Positions 53,852 to 62,558 of a stretch of 64,000 nt of DNA are shown here, piece by piece (positions within the stretch are counted from its first letter, which is position 1; each line of letters begins with the position of its first letter). A program made the position numbers and the translations under genes. The stretch lies in assembly GCA_039916305.1 (NCBI GenBank), contig JBDSLR010000006.1, positions 186,001 to 250,000 on the forward strand. The letters run 5' to 3'. Below the pieces are notes generated by a model. That model searched no databases and had not been told where the DNA came from. It saw only the letters and a list, made by a program, of their open reading frames with translations. The DNA is from JACMLD01 sp039916305 (GTDB lineage: Bacteria; Bacteroidota; Bacteroidia; Chitinophagales; Chitinophagaceae).

Positions 53852-54152
53852 ATGACAATCAATCACTATTTAAATTTCCCCGGCAATACCGAAGACGCTT
53901 TTAATTTTTACAAATCAGTATCCGGAGGCGGGTTCAGCTTGCTGCAACGATTTAAGAATATGCCTGACGGGGATAACATTACATCAGCATTCACCCCGGC
54001 AGCAGGGACGAAGCTACCCGTTTATTCAAAGAATTTTCAGGTGCCGGTACCATTGAAATGGAATTGCAGGATATGTTTTGGGGTGCTTATTATGGATCGT
54101 TGCAGATAAGTTCGGTATTAAATGGATGGTCAACTACGTAAAAACAGCGTAA
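53852..54152 (+). pseudogene. Broken VOC/PhnB-like glyoxalase-fold gene
   Basis: Frame 1 from 53852 reads TINHYLNFPGNTEDAFNFYKS and continues to FKNMPDGDN, the N-terminus of PhnB-like VOC proteins. Coding then jumps to another frame reading SRDEATRLFKEFSGAGTIEM and ELQDMFWGAYYGS, followed by a third frame reading VADKFGIKWMVNYVKTA and a stop at 54150-54152. About 40 middle codons of the usual family are missing. Two frameshifts and an internal deletion mean the gene is inactive. The intact frame ends prematurely at 54109. Confidence 0.8.
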
Positions 54153-54233
54153 CCATCCCTTTTAAATAAGTTGGAATAATAGAATTTACTACGCTTTTGC
54201 CAGCAACTGCGCACCAATAAACAAAGGAACAAA

Positions 54234-54611
54234 ATGAAGCCAGCAACAATCAGAATTATTTATTGGGTACTTACCATCCTTTTTGCACTGATGATGCTGA
54301 TGGATGGAATTGGTGGGGTGACCCGCCAGCAGGCCGGAGTAGAAGTAATGCAGCACCTGGGTTATCCGTTATATGTGCTCAGCATTTTTGGTATCGCTAA
54401 GATTTTGGGCGCACTAGCCATTCTTCAGAATAAATGGAAAACTATTAAAGAATGGGCGTACGCAGGGTTCACCTTTAATTTTATCGGGGCCATGATGTCG
54501 AGGGCATATGCCGGCGACGGTATTGCAATAGTAGTGTTTCCGCTTATTCCCATAGCAATTCTATTTGCAGCTTACTATTTCTGGAAGAAATTTTCAGCCA
54601 TTTCGGTGTAG
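54234..54611 (+). CDS. DoxX-family membrane protein (copy 1)
   Basis: This 125-residue protein has four transmembrane helices (IIYWVLTILFALMMLMDGIG, LYVLSIFGIAKILGALAIL, WAYAGFTFNFIGAMMSRAY, IVVFPLIPIAILFAAYYFW). It matches the short DoxX-like layout. Function in most members is unknown; some work in thiosulfate or oxidative-stress systems. It shares length, helix order and the motif IAK-LGA-AIL...WAYAGF with the gene immediately downstream, so the two probably arose by tandem duplication. Confidence 0.86.
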   Translation: MKPATIRIIYWVLTILFALMMLMDGIGGVTRQQAGVEVMQHLGYPLYVLSIFGIAKILGALAILQNKWKTIKEWAYAGFTFNFIGAMMSRAYAGDGIAIVVFPLIPIAILFAAYYFWKKFSAISV

Positions 54612-54660
54612 TAAAATTGTTTTGTATCCAGGATTAATGCATAATTCAAAAATCAATTAT

Positions 54661-55050
54661 ATGAAAAAGTTAAACATTCTTTATTGGGTTTTTACCGGCC
54701 TTTATGCGGCGGTTATATTTTTAACCGCAATACCCAACGTAATATCCAATGCGGACTCTGTTAACCTGATTGTGAAACAAATGGGATACCCGGCTTATTT
54801 TGTTCCGTTTATTGGCGTGGCTAAATGTTTGGGTGCCATTATCCTGGTTATACCTGGTTTCCCGCGGTTAAAAGAATGGGCTTATGCGGGGCTTGCATTT
54901 GATTTAATTGCAGCTGTCTATTCTTTCATCGCCCTGGGCTTCCCCATTACGGGATGGTTGCCGCTTTTGCTCTTTTTTGTAGTATTGGGCTGTTCCTATT
55001 TTTTCTATCATAAAAGATTAAAAGCACTTTCATTGCAGGGCGCTAAATAG
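54661..55050 (+). CDS. DoxX-family membrane protein (copy 2)
   Basis: This 129-residue protein has four membrane helices (ILYWVFTGLYAAVIFLTAIPN, YFVPFIGVAKCLGAIILVIPG, WAYAGLAFDLIAAVYSFIALG, LPLLLFFVVLGCSYFFYH). It is homologous to the upstream copy, including the VAK-LGA-I and WAYAGL-F motifs. The ATG at 54661 is used; a longer in-frame start at 54565 would overlap the first DoxX gene. A small conserved protein gene follows 9 bp later and is probably co-transcribed. Confidence 0.86.
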   Translation: MKKLNILYWVFTGLYAAVIFLTAIPNVISNADSVNLIVKQMGYPAYFVPFIGVAKCLGAIILVIPGFPRLKEWAYAGLAFDLIAAVYSFIALGFPITGWLPLLLFFVVLGCSYFFYHKRLKALSLQGAK

Positions 55051-55059
55051 CGATGTTTT

Positions 55060-55269
55060 ATGATAGAAGTTTTCAAAACAAATATTGGGGAAGTTTCGCA
55101 GGCAAAGCAATTGATAGGATTACTGTTGCAGCATTTTCCGGGCAGCAAAATAAATGTTGACCTGCACGACTGCGATAAGGTGCTGCGGGTAGAGGGCGAT
55201 GGTTTTTTGCCATGTACCATTATGATGCTGGTAGAAGAATGCGGGTTTATCTGCAGCTTGCTTGAATAA
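55060..55269 (+). CDS. Small conserved protein of unknown function
   Basis: This 69-residue protein reads IEVFKTNIGEVSQAKQLIGLL, then QHFPGSKINVDLHDCDKVLR, then VEGDGFLPCTIMMLVEECGF. The beta-alpha-beta pattern resembles heavy-metal-associated (HMA) folds, but the usual CxxC is absent. Homologous short proteins occur alone in many Bacteroidota. It has no signal peptide. It is the last gene before a bidirectional terminator and follows DoxX copy 2 by 9 bp. Confidence 0.72.
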   Translation: MIEVFKTNIGEVSQAKQLIGLLLQHFPGSKINVDLHDCDKVLRVEGDGFLPCTIMMLVEECGFICSLLE

Positions 55270-55291
55270 AAATCAGTGTTAGATTGAAAAA

Positions 55292-55326
55292 GCCACCATA
55301 GCATTGAAATGCTGCGGTGGTTTTTT
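55292..55326. terminator. Bidirectional terminator
   Basis: GCCACCATAGCATT pairs with AATGCTGCGGTGG (with small mismatches), T-run TTTTTT on the right (55321-55326) and A-run on the left. It ends the DoxX/small-protein transcript and also any transcript from the remnant on the other strand. Confidence 0.82.
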
Positions 55327-55790
55327 AATTATTTATATACACCTGTGGAGGAATGAAAACTTTTCCACGCATGCCCGAGCTCCTGGTAGGCCTGCAGCGT
55401 TTTAACTGCGCCTCTTTCAATATTCCCGCTGTATATAACCCATTCATGTTCCAGTAAGAATGCATATTGCTGTCCGTTATGCTATTCTGCAACTTGTCTT
55501 TTTCAAAAATGAAGCGTTTGGCTATTTGCCTGCCTGCTCCATACATGAAAAGAAGCCGAATCTTTTTCAAGCGCCCGTATAATTGGCGGGCCGGCTATTG
55601 TTTCTGCCAGGGATTGGGCTTTTAAGGGTCCCGCAATAGAAATACCTGTTGCTTGTTGCCACCAGCTCTTTAGCAAAGCCGGTCGCCTTATTGCTGCATC
55701 GCGTAGACATTAAATCTTCATCAATCTGGCTGCGTTCATCAAGCTTTTCTGCAGCTGTGCTAATGTGTTGATGCTAATTATTAGTCATAA
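55325..55790 (-). pseudogene. Degenerate coding remnant on the minus strand
   Basis: No intact gene is present, but protein-like stretches occur in different frames. One frame reads GISIAGPLKAQSLAETIAG and PPIIRALEKDS near 55620-55565. An overlapping frame opens at 55570 (81 codons, stop at 55325) and contains RFIFEKDKLQNSITDSN. The order SLAETIAG...IIRALEKD loosely recalls the transmembrane domain of ABC exporters, but the match is too weak to name a family. The 3' end abuts a terminator active on this strand, which supports a former gene. Confidence 0.28.
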
Positions 55791-56272
55791 CCTGTTAAAC
55801 ACAACAAACAAGTTTTTGAAAACCTGGGGCAAATAATATTGTATCAGTTATTTTATCCGCGGTTTTTTATTAGGTCAGGCACAAGTTTTAGGGCACTGTA
55901 AAACTACTAATACTCCAGCAGTGGCTTGTAGTTGGGCGGCTACACGATGTAGGCTAAAACACTGTACCAGCAAAGGTTTACACGAAATTTAGATTTGATT
56001 TTGATCAATGCATTTTCGTTTTTACTTACTATGTTTTGTTGGGCATTTATGTATACAGTCCAGATTATAACTAGTCTACACTAAGGTGAAATACTTAAAA
56101 TTAATATTCAATTAAAAGGGCTGCAATATAATTTTCTTTATTTCCGTTTGCCCATGGGTTAACATCACTTGCCCGTATAGGCAAATTGCTTTGCTTGCTG
56201 GAATTGCAGGTGGTTATGACCTTCTACCCTTGAATAAACTTTTTTTTTACAATTAAATCAAAAATCCAAACA
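55791..56272. other. AT-rich intergenic region before the chaperone-usher-like operon
   Basis: About 480 bp hold no gene or clear hairpin. It presumably contains the promoter of the operon at 56273. Partial -7 matches are seen (for example TATGTTTTG near 56030 and TTATTTCCGTTTG near 56140), but none has a well-spaced -33 box, so I do not assign one. Confidence 0.5.
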
Positions 56273-56785
56273 ATGAAAAAAGGAACAAAATTAATCCTTG
56301 CCGCACTGGTTCTGATGGTATCTGCAACAGCTTCTCACGCGCAGGCTACTGCTACCGCTTCTGCTACTGCTACTATTGTGACGCCTATCAGCATTACAAA
56401 AGATGTAGACATGAACTTCGGTATTGTAGCTGTACAGTCCGGTACTGCAGGTACAGCCGTACTTACACCTGCTGGTTCACGTACCCGTACAGCCGGCGTA
56501 ACATTGCCAGCCACAACCGGTACCGTAACCGCCGCATCTTTTACAGTAGACGGACAAGGTGCATACACGTATGCTATTACATTGCCATCTTCTGCACTTA
56601 CTATTACCAGTGGTTTAAACACTATGACGGTAGGTACATTTACAAGTACGCCTTCAGTAACGGGTGCATTAACAGCCGGTACGCAGACGCTTAATGTAGG
56701 TGCTACCCTGAATGTTACAGCAGCGCAGGCACCTGGTGTATACGTTTCAGGAACGCCGTTCAGCGTAACAGTAAATTATAATTAA
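56273..56785 (+). CDS. DUF4402-family exported protein 1 (putative pilin-like subunit)
   Basis: This 170-residue protein has a Sec signal ending SHAQ. A beta-sandwich DUF4402 domain follows, with the opening ATATIVTPISITKDVDMNFGIVAVQSG, then AVLTPAGSRTRTAGVTLP and the ending LNVGATLNVTAAQAPGVYVSGTPFSVTVNYN. The last strand has the alternating hydrophobic pattern seen in chaperone-usher subunits. It is the first gene of the operon, before a partial terminator, so it may be made in excess as the major subunit. A second DUF4402 gene occurs at 61999. The pilin role is inferred from the PapD-like chaperone and usher in the same operon. Confidence 0.85.
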   Translation: MKKGTKLILAALVLMVSATASHAQATATASATATIVTPISITKDVDMNFGIVAVQSGTAGTAVLTPAGSRTRTAGVTLPATTGTVTAASFTVDGQGAYTYAITLPSSALTITSGLNTMTVGTFTSTPSVTGALTAGTQTLNVGATLNVTAAQAPGVYVSGTPFSVTVNYN

Positions 56786-56794
56786 TTGCCCCCT

Positions 56795-56835
56795 CAAAGA
56801 AAGCGTTGCTTAGCGCAGCGTTTTCTTTGTTTTTT
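56795..56835 (+). terminator. Intrinsic terminator or attenuator between DUF4402 and chaperone genes
   Basis: CAAAGAAA (56795-56802) pairs with TTTCTTTG (56822-56829), extended inward by GCGTTGC/GCAGCG-type pairing, followed by TTTTTTAT. Partial read-through would give more of the first subunit than of the chaperone and downstream products, as in other pilus operons. Confidence 0.68.
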
Positions 56836-56855
56836 ATATCGAATTATTCAGGATC

Positions 56856-57719
56856 ATGAAAAAGCTACTGCTGTTTTGCCATTTAAGATATATCAAATGC
56901 TGGATTACCATAGTTGTAATACTGCAGGTAATTTTTGTTTCAGGTGCTGCTGCACAGGGTAACCTGCTGCTGATGCCAAGAAGGATTGTTTTTGAAGGAG
57001 CAAAACGATACGAAGAAATAAACCTCGCTAACACTGGCAGGGATACTGCCCGTTATGCAATCTCGCTCATGCATGTAAGAATGAATAAGGATGGCGGCTT
57101 TACAGAAATCACGGAACCTGGAGAAGGAGAGCGCTTTGCTGATAAATACATTCGTTTTTTTCCGCACAGTGTTACCCTTGGTCCCGATGAATCACAGGTA
57201 ATAAAAATACAGCTGAACAGATCAAATGAACTGACAGCGGGTGAATACCGTTCTCATATTTATTTCAGGGCCATACCCAATGAAGCGCCGCTGGGCGAGA
57301 AACAGCCGGCCGTTGCCGACTCTTCTATCTCTGTTAAGCTGGTTCCTGTTTTTGGTATTTCTATACCTGTTATTATACGGGTTGGAGAAGACAGCTCACA
57401 GGTAAGCCTTTCTGATCTTTCCGTTAAAATGGTGGAAGACACTATTCCTGTATTAAACATGACTTTTTTACGCAAGGGAAACCTGTCTGTATATGGTGAT
57501 CTTTCTGTGGACTATATTTCAGCGCAGGGAAAAAAAATTGCTGCTGGTACCATTAAGGGGATAGCTGTTTATACGCCCAATGCCGCACGTGAGTTTAAAA
57601 TGAACCTTGAAAAAAAACCGGGTATCAACTATCATACCGGGAAGTTGCACATCACTTATACCACACCAGCAGAGGCCAGGCTGGTGAAAATGGCTGAAAC
57701 AGAATTGTTGCTGAACTGA
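56856..57719 (+). CDS. PapD-like periplasmic chaperone
   Basis: This 287-residue protein has a long N-terminal signal ending GAAAQ. A first Ig-like domain reads LLMPRRIVFEGAKRYEEINLANTGRDTARYAI, with the RDTARY strand and IRFFPHSVTLGPDESQVIKIQL (the pattern of PapD F and G1 strands). The second domain is PVFGISIPVIIRVGE...LNMTFLRKGNLSVYGDLSV. PapD-type chaperones bind pilus subunits in the periplasm by donating a beta-strand and deliver them to the usher. Here the partners would be the DUF4402 proteins and the usher at 62559. The conserved Arg of PapD-like proteins is present in the first strand (PRRIVF). Confidence 0.85.
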   Translation: MKKLLLFCHLRYIKCWITIVVILQVIFVSGAAAQGNLLLMPRRIVFEGAKRYEEINLANTGRDTARYAISLMHVRMNKDGGFTEITEPGEGERFADKYIRFFPHSVTLGPDESQVIKIQLNRSNELTAGEYRSHIYFRAIPNEAPLGEKQPAVADSSISVKLVPVFGISIPVIIRVGEDSSQVSLSDLSVKMVEDTIPVLNMTFLRKGNLSVYGDLSVDYISAQGKKIAAGTIKGIAVYTPNAAREFKMNLEKKPGINYHTGKLHITYTTPAEARLVKMAETELLLN

Positions 57720-57739
57720 TAATGAATAACCAATAGCTT

Positions 57740-60214
57740 ATGAAAAAGAAATACGGTATCATCCTGTTTTTACTGGCAGCTGCTGTTGTTAAAACATCAG
57801 CACAAACTGTGGTTGTAACGGATGACAATGCATATACTACCGGTCACGCATCTTCTGTGCTGGATGTTAAATCCACTTCCAAAGGATTTCTTGCACCGCG
57901 CGTGACCAGCGCACAAAAAACTGCCATCGCAAGCCCCGCAGAAGGCCTGCTTGTTTTTCAGACAGATGGTACCAAAGGATTTTATTTTTATGCCGCAGGT
58001 GCGTGGACAATGCTTTCCTCAGGCAGTGCCAGTCAGTGGACAAGCAGCGGCAATAATTTATATTATAGTACAGGTAATGTGGGTATTGGTCTTACCAGCC
58101 CTTCTTTCCCTTTATCAGTAAAAGATACTATAGAGATACGGCGCATTGGTGCGATGTCTGAATTGTTATTTAGTAATACTTCCGGCTCGGGCGATCTACG
58201 CATTGCCGGTGATGGCGGTGACATTTTCTGGCAGGGTGGTGGCGGCAGGAATTTGCAGATGGGTGCTTACTGGGGGGTGATCCTTAGTGGGGACCGGCAG
58301 ACAGGGGTCTTTCCGGCATTCTCTAACGGTGTGGCCAATACTGGTGTGCTGGTGCTGGCTCAACGTGATGCAAGTGTGCCACTTGGTATACAGGCCAACT
58401 CTGCAAGCCAGACCGCTAATCTTACAGAGTGGCGGTCATCTGCTGCAACACTGAGTGTGGTAGATAAAAATGGTAACCTGGGCCTCGGCGTTACCGCGCC
58501 TACTGCTAAATTGCATGTGTCGGCTACCAATCCATTAACCCTTAATGGTGTTCAAACAGGTGCTGCTTCAGACAGCTTATTAACCATCGCGTCCGGCATT
58601 GTAAGAAAACTTTCTTTTGCTGCAGTAACCAGTGCTGCGTCCTGGTCGCTGGCAGGCAATACCGGCACGTCTTCCGGCACTCATTTTATTGGCACAACAG
58701 ACAATACAAGCTTTAAAGTTAAAACCAATGGTACACAAAGAATGGTTATTGACAGTCTGGGCAATATGGGCATCGGCACAGCGCCTGCTTTTACTGCCGG
58801 TATTTACCAGGAAAAATTATTGGTGGATGCGGGAACTACCAATTCATACAATGCAATCGTAGCAAGGGGTAGTATCAATAATTACCTGCAGCTGAATATT
58901 CAAAACCAATCTTCAGGAACAAGTGCATCGGCTGATATTGTAGCTACTGCGGATAACGGCAACGAAAGCGTCAACTTTATTGATATGGGTATAAACAGCA
59001 GTTCCAATACGCAAAATATTATGGGTGCTGCCAATGATGCCTACCTCTATACCACTGGGAATAATTTACTGCTGGGTACTGGTACTGCTGCCAAATCACT
59101 GGTATTTCTTACAGGCGGTACCACGCAGTCTACCAATGAGCGGATGCGCATAGACGGTAGTGGTAATGTAGGTATTGGTGTTACTGCGCCGGCCCAGAAA
59201 CTGGATATCAGTGGCAATTTAAAGTTAAGCGGGGCTTTTATGCCCGGCGGAACTGCCGGTAATGCCAATGAATTTTTAGTATCCGGTGGTAGTGGCGCTG
59301 CGCCCACCTGGCTCAATGCGGGCCCGTTTCTAAGCACCATTGCATGGGCAAAAGCCGGTAATTCGGGTACAACGTCTGTCACTGATTTCATTGGTACTAC
59401 CGATTATAAAAGTTTTAAAATAAGAACCAACAATACACAGGGTTTTATACTGGATAGCTTAGGCAGCGTGGGTGTAGGCGCCAATCCGGCTTTTACCAGC
59501 GGTACAAACCGGGAAGAATTTTTGGTGGATATGGGAACGACAAGTTCAGTAAACGCCATTGCCGGCAAGGGAAGTATTGATAGTTATCTTCAGCTAAATA
59601 TTCAAAACCGGTCCACCGGTACCAGTGCCTCCTCTGACGTAGTAGCCACGGCCAATAACGGAAGCGAAATTACCAACTATGTAGACATGGGCATCAACGG
59701 AAGCAATTATTCCGGTGGAGTCATGGGTTCGGCCAATGATTCTTATCTGTATAATGTTGGGCAAAATTTTTTAATTGGCACGGGTACTGCCAGCAAATCG
59801 CTGGTATTTATGACCGGTGGTACCACCCAGTCCGGCAATGAGCGCATGCGTATCGACGGAACCGGTAATGTAGGAATTGGAGTGGCTAGCCCTGCTGCAC
59901 TCCTGGATGTAAGCGGTACTTACAAACTGGGCGCTGCCGGAACGGTGCTATCCAATATGATCAAGACAAGTGTATCAATTAGCGATGCTACTACTTTTAC
60001 ATATGCCTCCACAAGGCAAATAACAGTAACCGTAACGGGAGCAACCGTTAATGCAACCGTTATTGCAAATCCCAGAGTCAGTCTACCAACTGGTATTGGA
60101 ATAGCCTGGGCAAGGGTTAGTGCAGCAAACACCGTTTTGATTGGGTTTACAAATACAGATGGCACTGCAAGAGCTGTTGGTGCTTTTACTATGGATATAA
60201 CCCTGATTCAGTAA
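57740..60214 (+). CDS. Large exported repetitive fibre-like protein
   Basis: This 824-residue protein has a Sec signal ending TSAQ and an N-terminal module common in Bacteroidota surface fibres (SSVLDVKSTSKGFLAPRVTSAQ, LLVFQTDGTKGFYFY). Several GNVGIG-TAPA-KLDISG units follow, resembling phage tail-fibre shafts. Two long homologous repeats span about residues 301-500 and 535-735 (YLQLNIQNQSSGTSAS... and YLQLNIQNRSTGTSAS...). There is no S74 peptidase and no T9SS sorting domain at the end (ending AVGAFTMDITLIQ, a beta-strand that could be a donor strand). It may be a tip or stalk component of the surface structure. Confidence 0.82.
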   Translation: MKKKYGIILFLLAAAVVKTSAQTVVVTDDNAYTTGHASSVLDVKSTSKGFLAPRVTSAQKTAIASPAEGLLVFQTDGTKGFYFYAAGAWTMLSSGSASQWTSSGNNLYYSTGNVGIGLTSPSFPLSVKDTIEIRRIGAMSELLFSNTSGSGDLRIAGDGGDIFWQGGGGRNLQMGAYWGVILSGDRQTGVFPAFSNGVANTGVLVLAQRDASVPLGIQANSASQTANLTEWRSSAATLSVVDKNGNLGLGVTAPTAKLHVSATNPLTLNGVQTGAASDSLLTIASGIVRKLSFAAVTSAASWSLAGNTGTSSGTHFIGTTDNTSFKVKTNGTQRMVIDSLGNMGIGTAPAFTAGIYQEKLLVDAGTTNSYNAIVARGSINNYLQLNIQNQSSGTSASADIVATADNGNESVNFIDMGINSSSNTQNIMGAANDAYLYTTGNNLLLGTGTAAKSLVFLTGGTTQSTNERMRIDGSGNVGIGVTAPAQKLDISGNLKLSGAFMPGGTAGNANEFLVSGGSGAAPTWLNAGPFLSTIAWAKAGNSGTTSVTDFIGTTDYKSFKIRTNNTQGFILDSLGSVGVGANPAFTSGTNREEFLVDMGTTSSVNAIAGKGSIDSYLQLNIQNRSTGTSASSDVVATANNGSEITNYVDMGINGSNYSGGVMGSANDSYLYNVGQNFLIGTGTASKSLVFMTGGTTQSGNERMRIDGTGNVGIGVASPAALLDVSGTYKLGAAGTVLSNMIKTSVSISDATTFTYASTRQITVTVTGATVNATVIANPRVSLPTGIGIAWARVSAANTVLIGFTNTDGTARAVGAFTMDITLIQ

Positions 60215-60265
60215 TCCCATAAAAGAGAAAACATCACCTGTAAACGCAATACCAAATAACAAAGA

Positions 60266-62002
60266 TTGAAAAGTTTTTTTTACATATTATTCATAGCTGT
60301 TTTACTGCTGCCATTTTGCCTTGTGGCGCAGGGGTTAATCATTCCTTCAGGGGCTTACGTAGTAGCCAGTAACGGCAATATTGTAGTGAACCGTAACTGG
60401 GTTAACAATGGAAGCTTCACACATAATGGCGGCACTGTTATTTTTGCCGGAACAACGCAAACACTTGCCGGCAGCACTGCTACAACGTTTAATAACCTTA
60501 CCACAGCAACCGGAAGCACCACCACCATCAGCTCCTCAGGGCACAAGCTGAAAAATATATTATTGAGTAATGGCACGCTCTATGCAAATGGAAACCTTAC
60601 ACTACTTTCCACCGCAGCGCAAACAGCAGCGGTAGATGGTAGTGGTAGCGGCAATGTTCTGGGTAATCTTATTATGCAACGCTATATAGCTTCCGGCTTT
60701 GGGTATAAATATTTCAGCTCTCCATTTCAAAATGATACGGTAGGTGATTTTTCCAATGATATCAACCTCAATGCCAGTTTTCCTAACTTTTACCGGCATG
60801 ATGAAAACCAGCTTTCAAATGGCTGGATAAATTATACAAACGGGTCAGGCGTACTCAGTCCTATGCATGGCTATGCTGCAAACCTGGGCGCTTCAACAGC
60901 AGCTGCAACAGTTGATCTGAAAGGCATCGTTAATAACAACACCGTTTCTTTAAACCTCTATAACCACAATATGGCCTATACCCAGGGTTTTAACCTGGTC
61001 GGCAATCCTTATCCTTCCCCGGTTAATTGGGATGCTGCCAGCGGATGGACAAAAACGAATATTGATAATGCAGTATATTATTTTAATGCGGGAACTGCTG
61101 ACCAGTATACAGGTGTATACAGCAGCTATATCAACGGTGTTTCCAGTGATGGGGTGGCAGTTGGTACCATTGCAGCGATGCAGGGTTTTTTTGTACACGT
61201 CTCCAATGGCAGCTATCCGGTAGCAGGTTTATTAAGTGTAAATAATAATGCCCGGATAATTAATTCCACCGCTCATTTTTTCAGGGTAGGTGATGTGCAG
61301 GATAACCAGTCATTGCTGCGAATCAATGCAGGTTTGGCAGATCAGACCAATATCGCAGACCCGCTTGCCATTTATTTTAATGATGCCGCCGGGGGTAAGT
61401 TTAACAGACAGCTGGATGCGTTGAAATTAATGAATACGGATTCACTTATACCAAATCTTTACGCAGTTTCAACAGATGCAAAAAAGCTTTCTATACAGGC
61501 CCTGGCCAGTAGCGATGATACATTAACGGTAGTACCCCTTGGGCTTGCTACAAAAAAAGATGGTTGGATAAGTTTTAAAGCCATCGACATAAAAGATATA
61601 CCAGCCAGCCTGTATATCTATCTCACAGATATTGGCACCGGCACAAACCATGATTTGCGTAAAGATCCTGTTTATCGTTTGCACCTGGTATCCGGCACCT
61701 ATGAAAAACGTTTTTTTCTAAAGTTCAGCAGCAGGGCGCTGGCTGTAAACAATACAACCGCAGATGCAGATATCAAGATATACAGTGCAGGAGGCCGGCT
61801 TTTTGTAACTGCTGACCTTGCAGCCGGCGAAAAGGGAAATGTAACGGTTACCAATATGCTTGGGCAGGTTGTCTGGCGGCAGGAGATCAGCACAAATATT
61901 TCCGGACCCATGGGGGCAGGTTTTGCAAGCGGGGTATATATTGTAAATTTTTCAAGCCCCGCAACAAACTTTTCTAAAAAAATATTTCTAGGCGGGCATT
62001 GA
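60266..62002 (+). CDS. T9SS-sorted surface protein of the chaperone-usher-like operon
   Basis: This 578-residue protein has a Sec signal ending CLVAQ. The N-terminal region is Thr/Asn-rich and beta-helical (NGNIVVNRNWVNNGSFTHNGGTVIF). The middle has GYKYFSSPFQ and FNLVGNPYPSPVNWD, the NPYPSP motif being common in T9SS cargo. The C-terminal type A sorting domain (DIKIYSAGGRLFVTADL... SGVYIVNFSSPATNFSKKIFL) directs export and anchoring by type IX secretion. The start is TTG (60266), because no ATG is available before the signal peptide. It overlaps the next gene by 4 bp. Confidence 0.83.
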   Translation: MKSFFYILFIAVLLLPFCLVAQGLIIPSGAYVVASNGNIVVNRNWVNNGSFTHNGGTVIFAGTTQTLAGSTATTFNNLTTATGSTTTISSSGHKLKNILLSNGTLYANGNLTLLSTAAQTAAVDGSGSGNVLGNLIMQRYIASGFGYKYFSSPFQNDTVGDFSNDINLNASFPNFYRHDENQLSNGWINYTNGSGVLSPMHGYAANLGASTAAATVDLKGIVNNNTVSLNLYNHNMAYTQGFNLVGNPYPSPVNWDAASGWTKTNIDNAVYYFNAGTADQYTGVYSSYINGVSSDGVAVGTIAAMQGFFVHVSNGSYPVAGLLSVNNNARIINSTAHFFRVGDVQDNQSLLRINAGLADQTNIADPLAIYFNDAAGGKFNRQLDALKLMNTDSLIPNLYAVSTDAKKLSIQALASSDDTLTVVPLGLATKKDGWISFKAIDIKDIPASLYIYLTDIGTGTNHDLRKDPVYRLHLVSGTYEKRFFLKFSSRALAVNNTTADADIKIYSAGGRLFVTADLAAGEKGNVTVTNMLGQVVWRQEISTNISGPMGAGFASGVYIVNFSSPATNFSKKIFLGGH

Positions 62003-62529
62003 CAATACAGCAGACCATATCATCGATCCGGAAAAAAATTCATATAACTATCTGCGTTAGTATGCTGGTAGTTGTATGCAGCACAGCGGCAAAAGCACAA
62101 CCACCACCGCCCAGGCCCATCAGTATTTACGTAAACCCGGCGCAGGGCTTAATTTTTGGCGCTTTTTTCCAGGGTGCTTCCGGTGGCACAGTCATTGTTT
62201 ATCCGGATGGTTCGCGTTCTGTTACCGGCAGCCTTGTACAGGCCAACCTCGGGTATCCTTTTTCGCCCGCCATTTTTGAAGTAGATGCCAACCAGGGAAC
62301 AGCAGTCTCTATCATGAATGGCCCCGATGTAACCCTTACGGGCAGCAACGGTGGATCCATTAGTTTACATATTGGTGCAGCCAGTACCGGCGCTTCTTTT
62401 GTTACTACTGCAGCATCTCCATCACGCACCCAGGTAAGAATTGGCGGCACACTTACCGTGGGTAACCCGCTGGCCAACCCGTCGGGCAATTACAGCGGTA
62501 CATTTTCGGTAACATTTATTCAGCAGTAA
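61999..62529 (+). CDS. DUF4402-family exported protein 2
   Basis: This 176-residue protein has a Sec signal ending AAKAQ and a DUF4402-type domain starting RPISIYVNPAQGLIFGAFFQGASGG. TVIVYPDGSRSVTGSLV follows, and the end is IGGTLTVGNPLANPSGNYSGTFSVTFIQQ, the same terminal strand pattern as protein 1. The start is a TTG at 61999 overlapping the previous stop (TTGA), so translation is coupled. The Pro-rich start QPPPPRP after the signal could be a flexible N-terminal extension. It may be the minor or tip subunit. The usher gene begins 30 bp later. Confidence 0.8.
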   Translation: MTIQQTISSIRKKIHITICVSMLVVVCSTAAKAQPPPPRPISIYVNPAQGLIFGAFFQGASGGTVIVYPDGSRSVTGSLVQANLGYPFSPAIFEVDANQGTAVSIMNGPDVTLTGSNGGSISLHIGAASTGASFVTTAASPSRTQVRIGGTLTVGNPLANPSGNYSGTFSVTFIQQ

Positions 62530-62558
62530 CAGGCATTGGTAATTAGTTATAAATATCC

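Noticed and set aside
57740..60214. Fibre-like protein considered as evidence of a prophage
   Set aside because: No capsid, terminase, portal, tail tube or integrase genes are near, the protein has a Sec signal, and it sits in an operon with a PapD-like chaperone and a usher-like protein.
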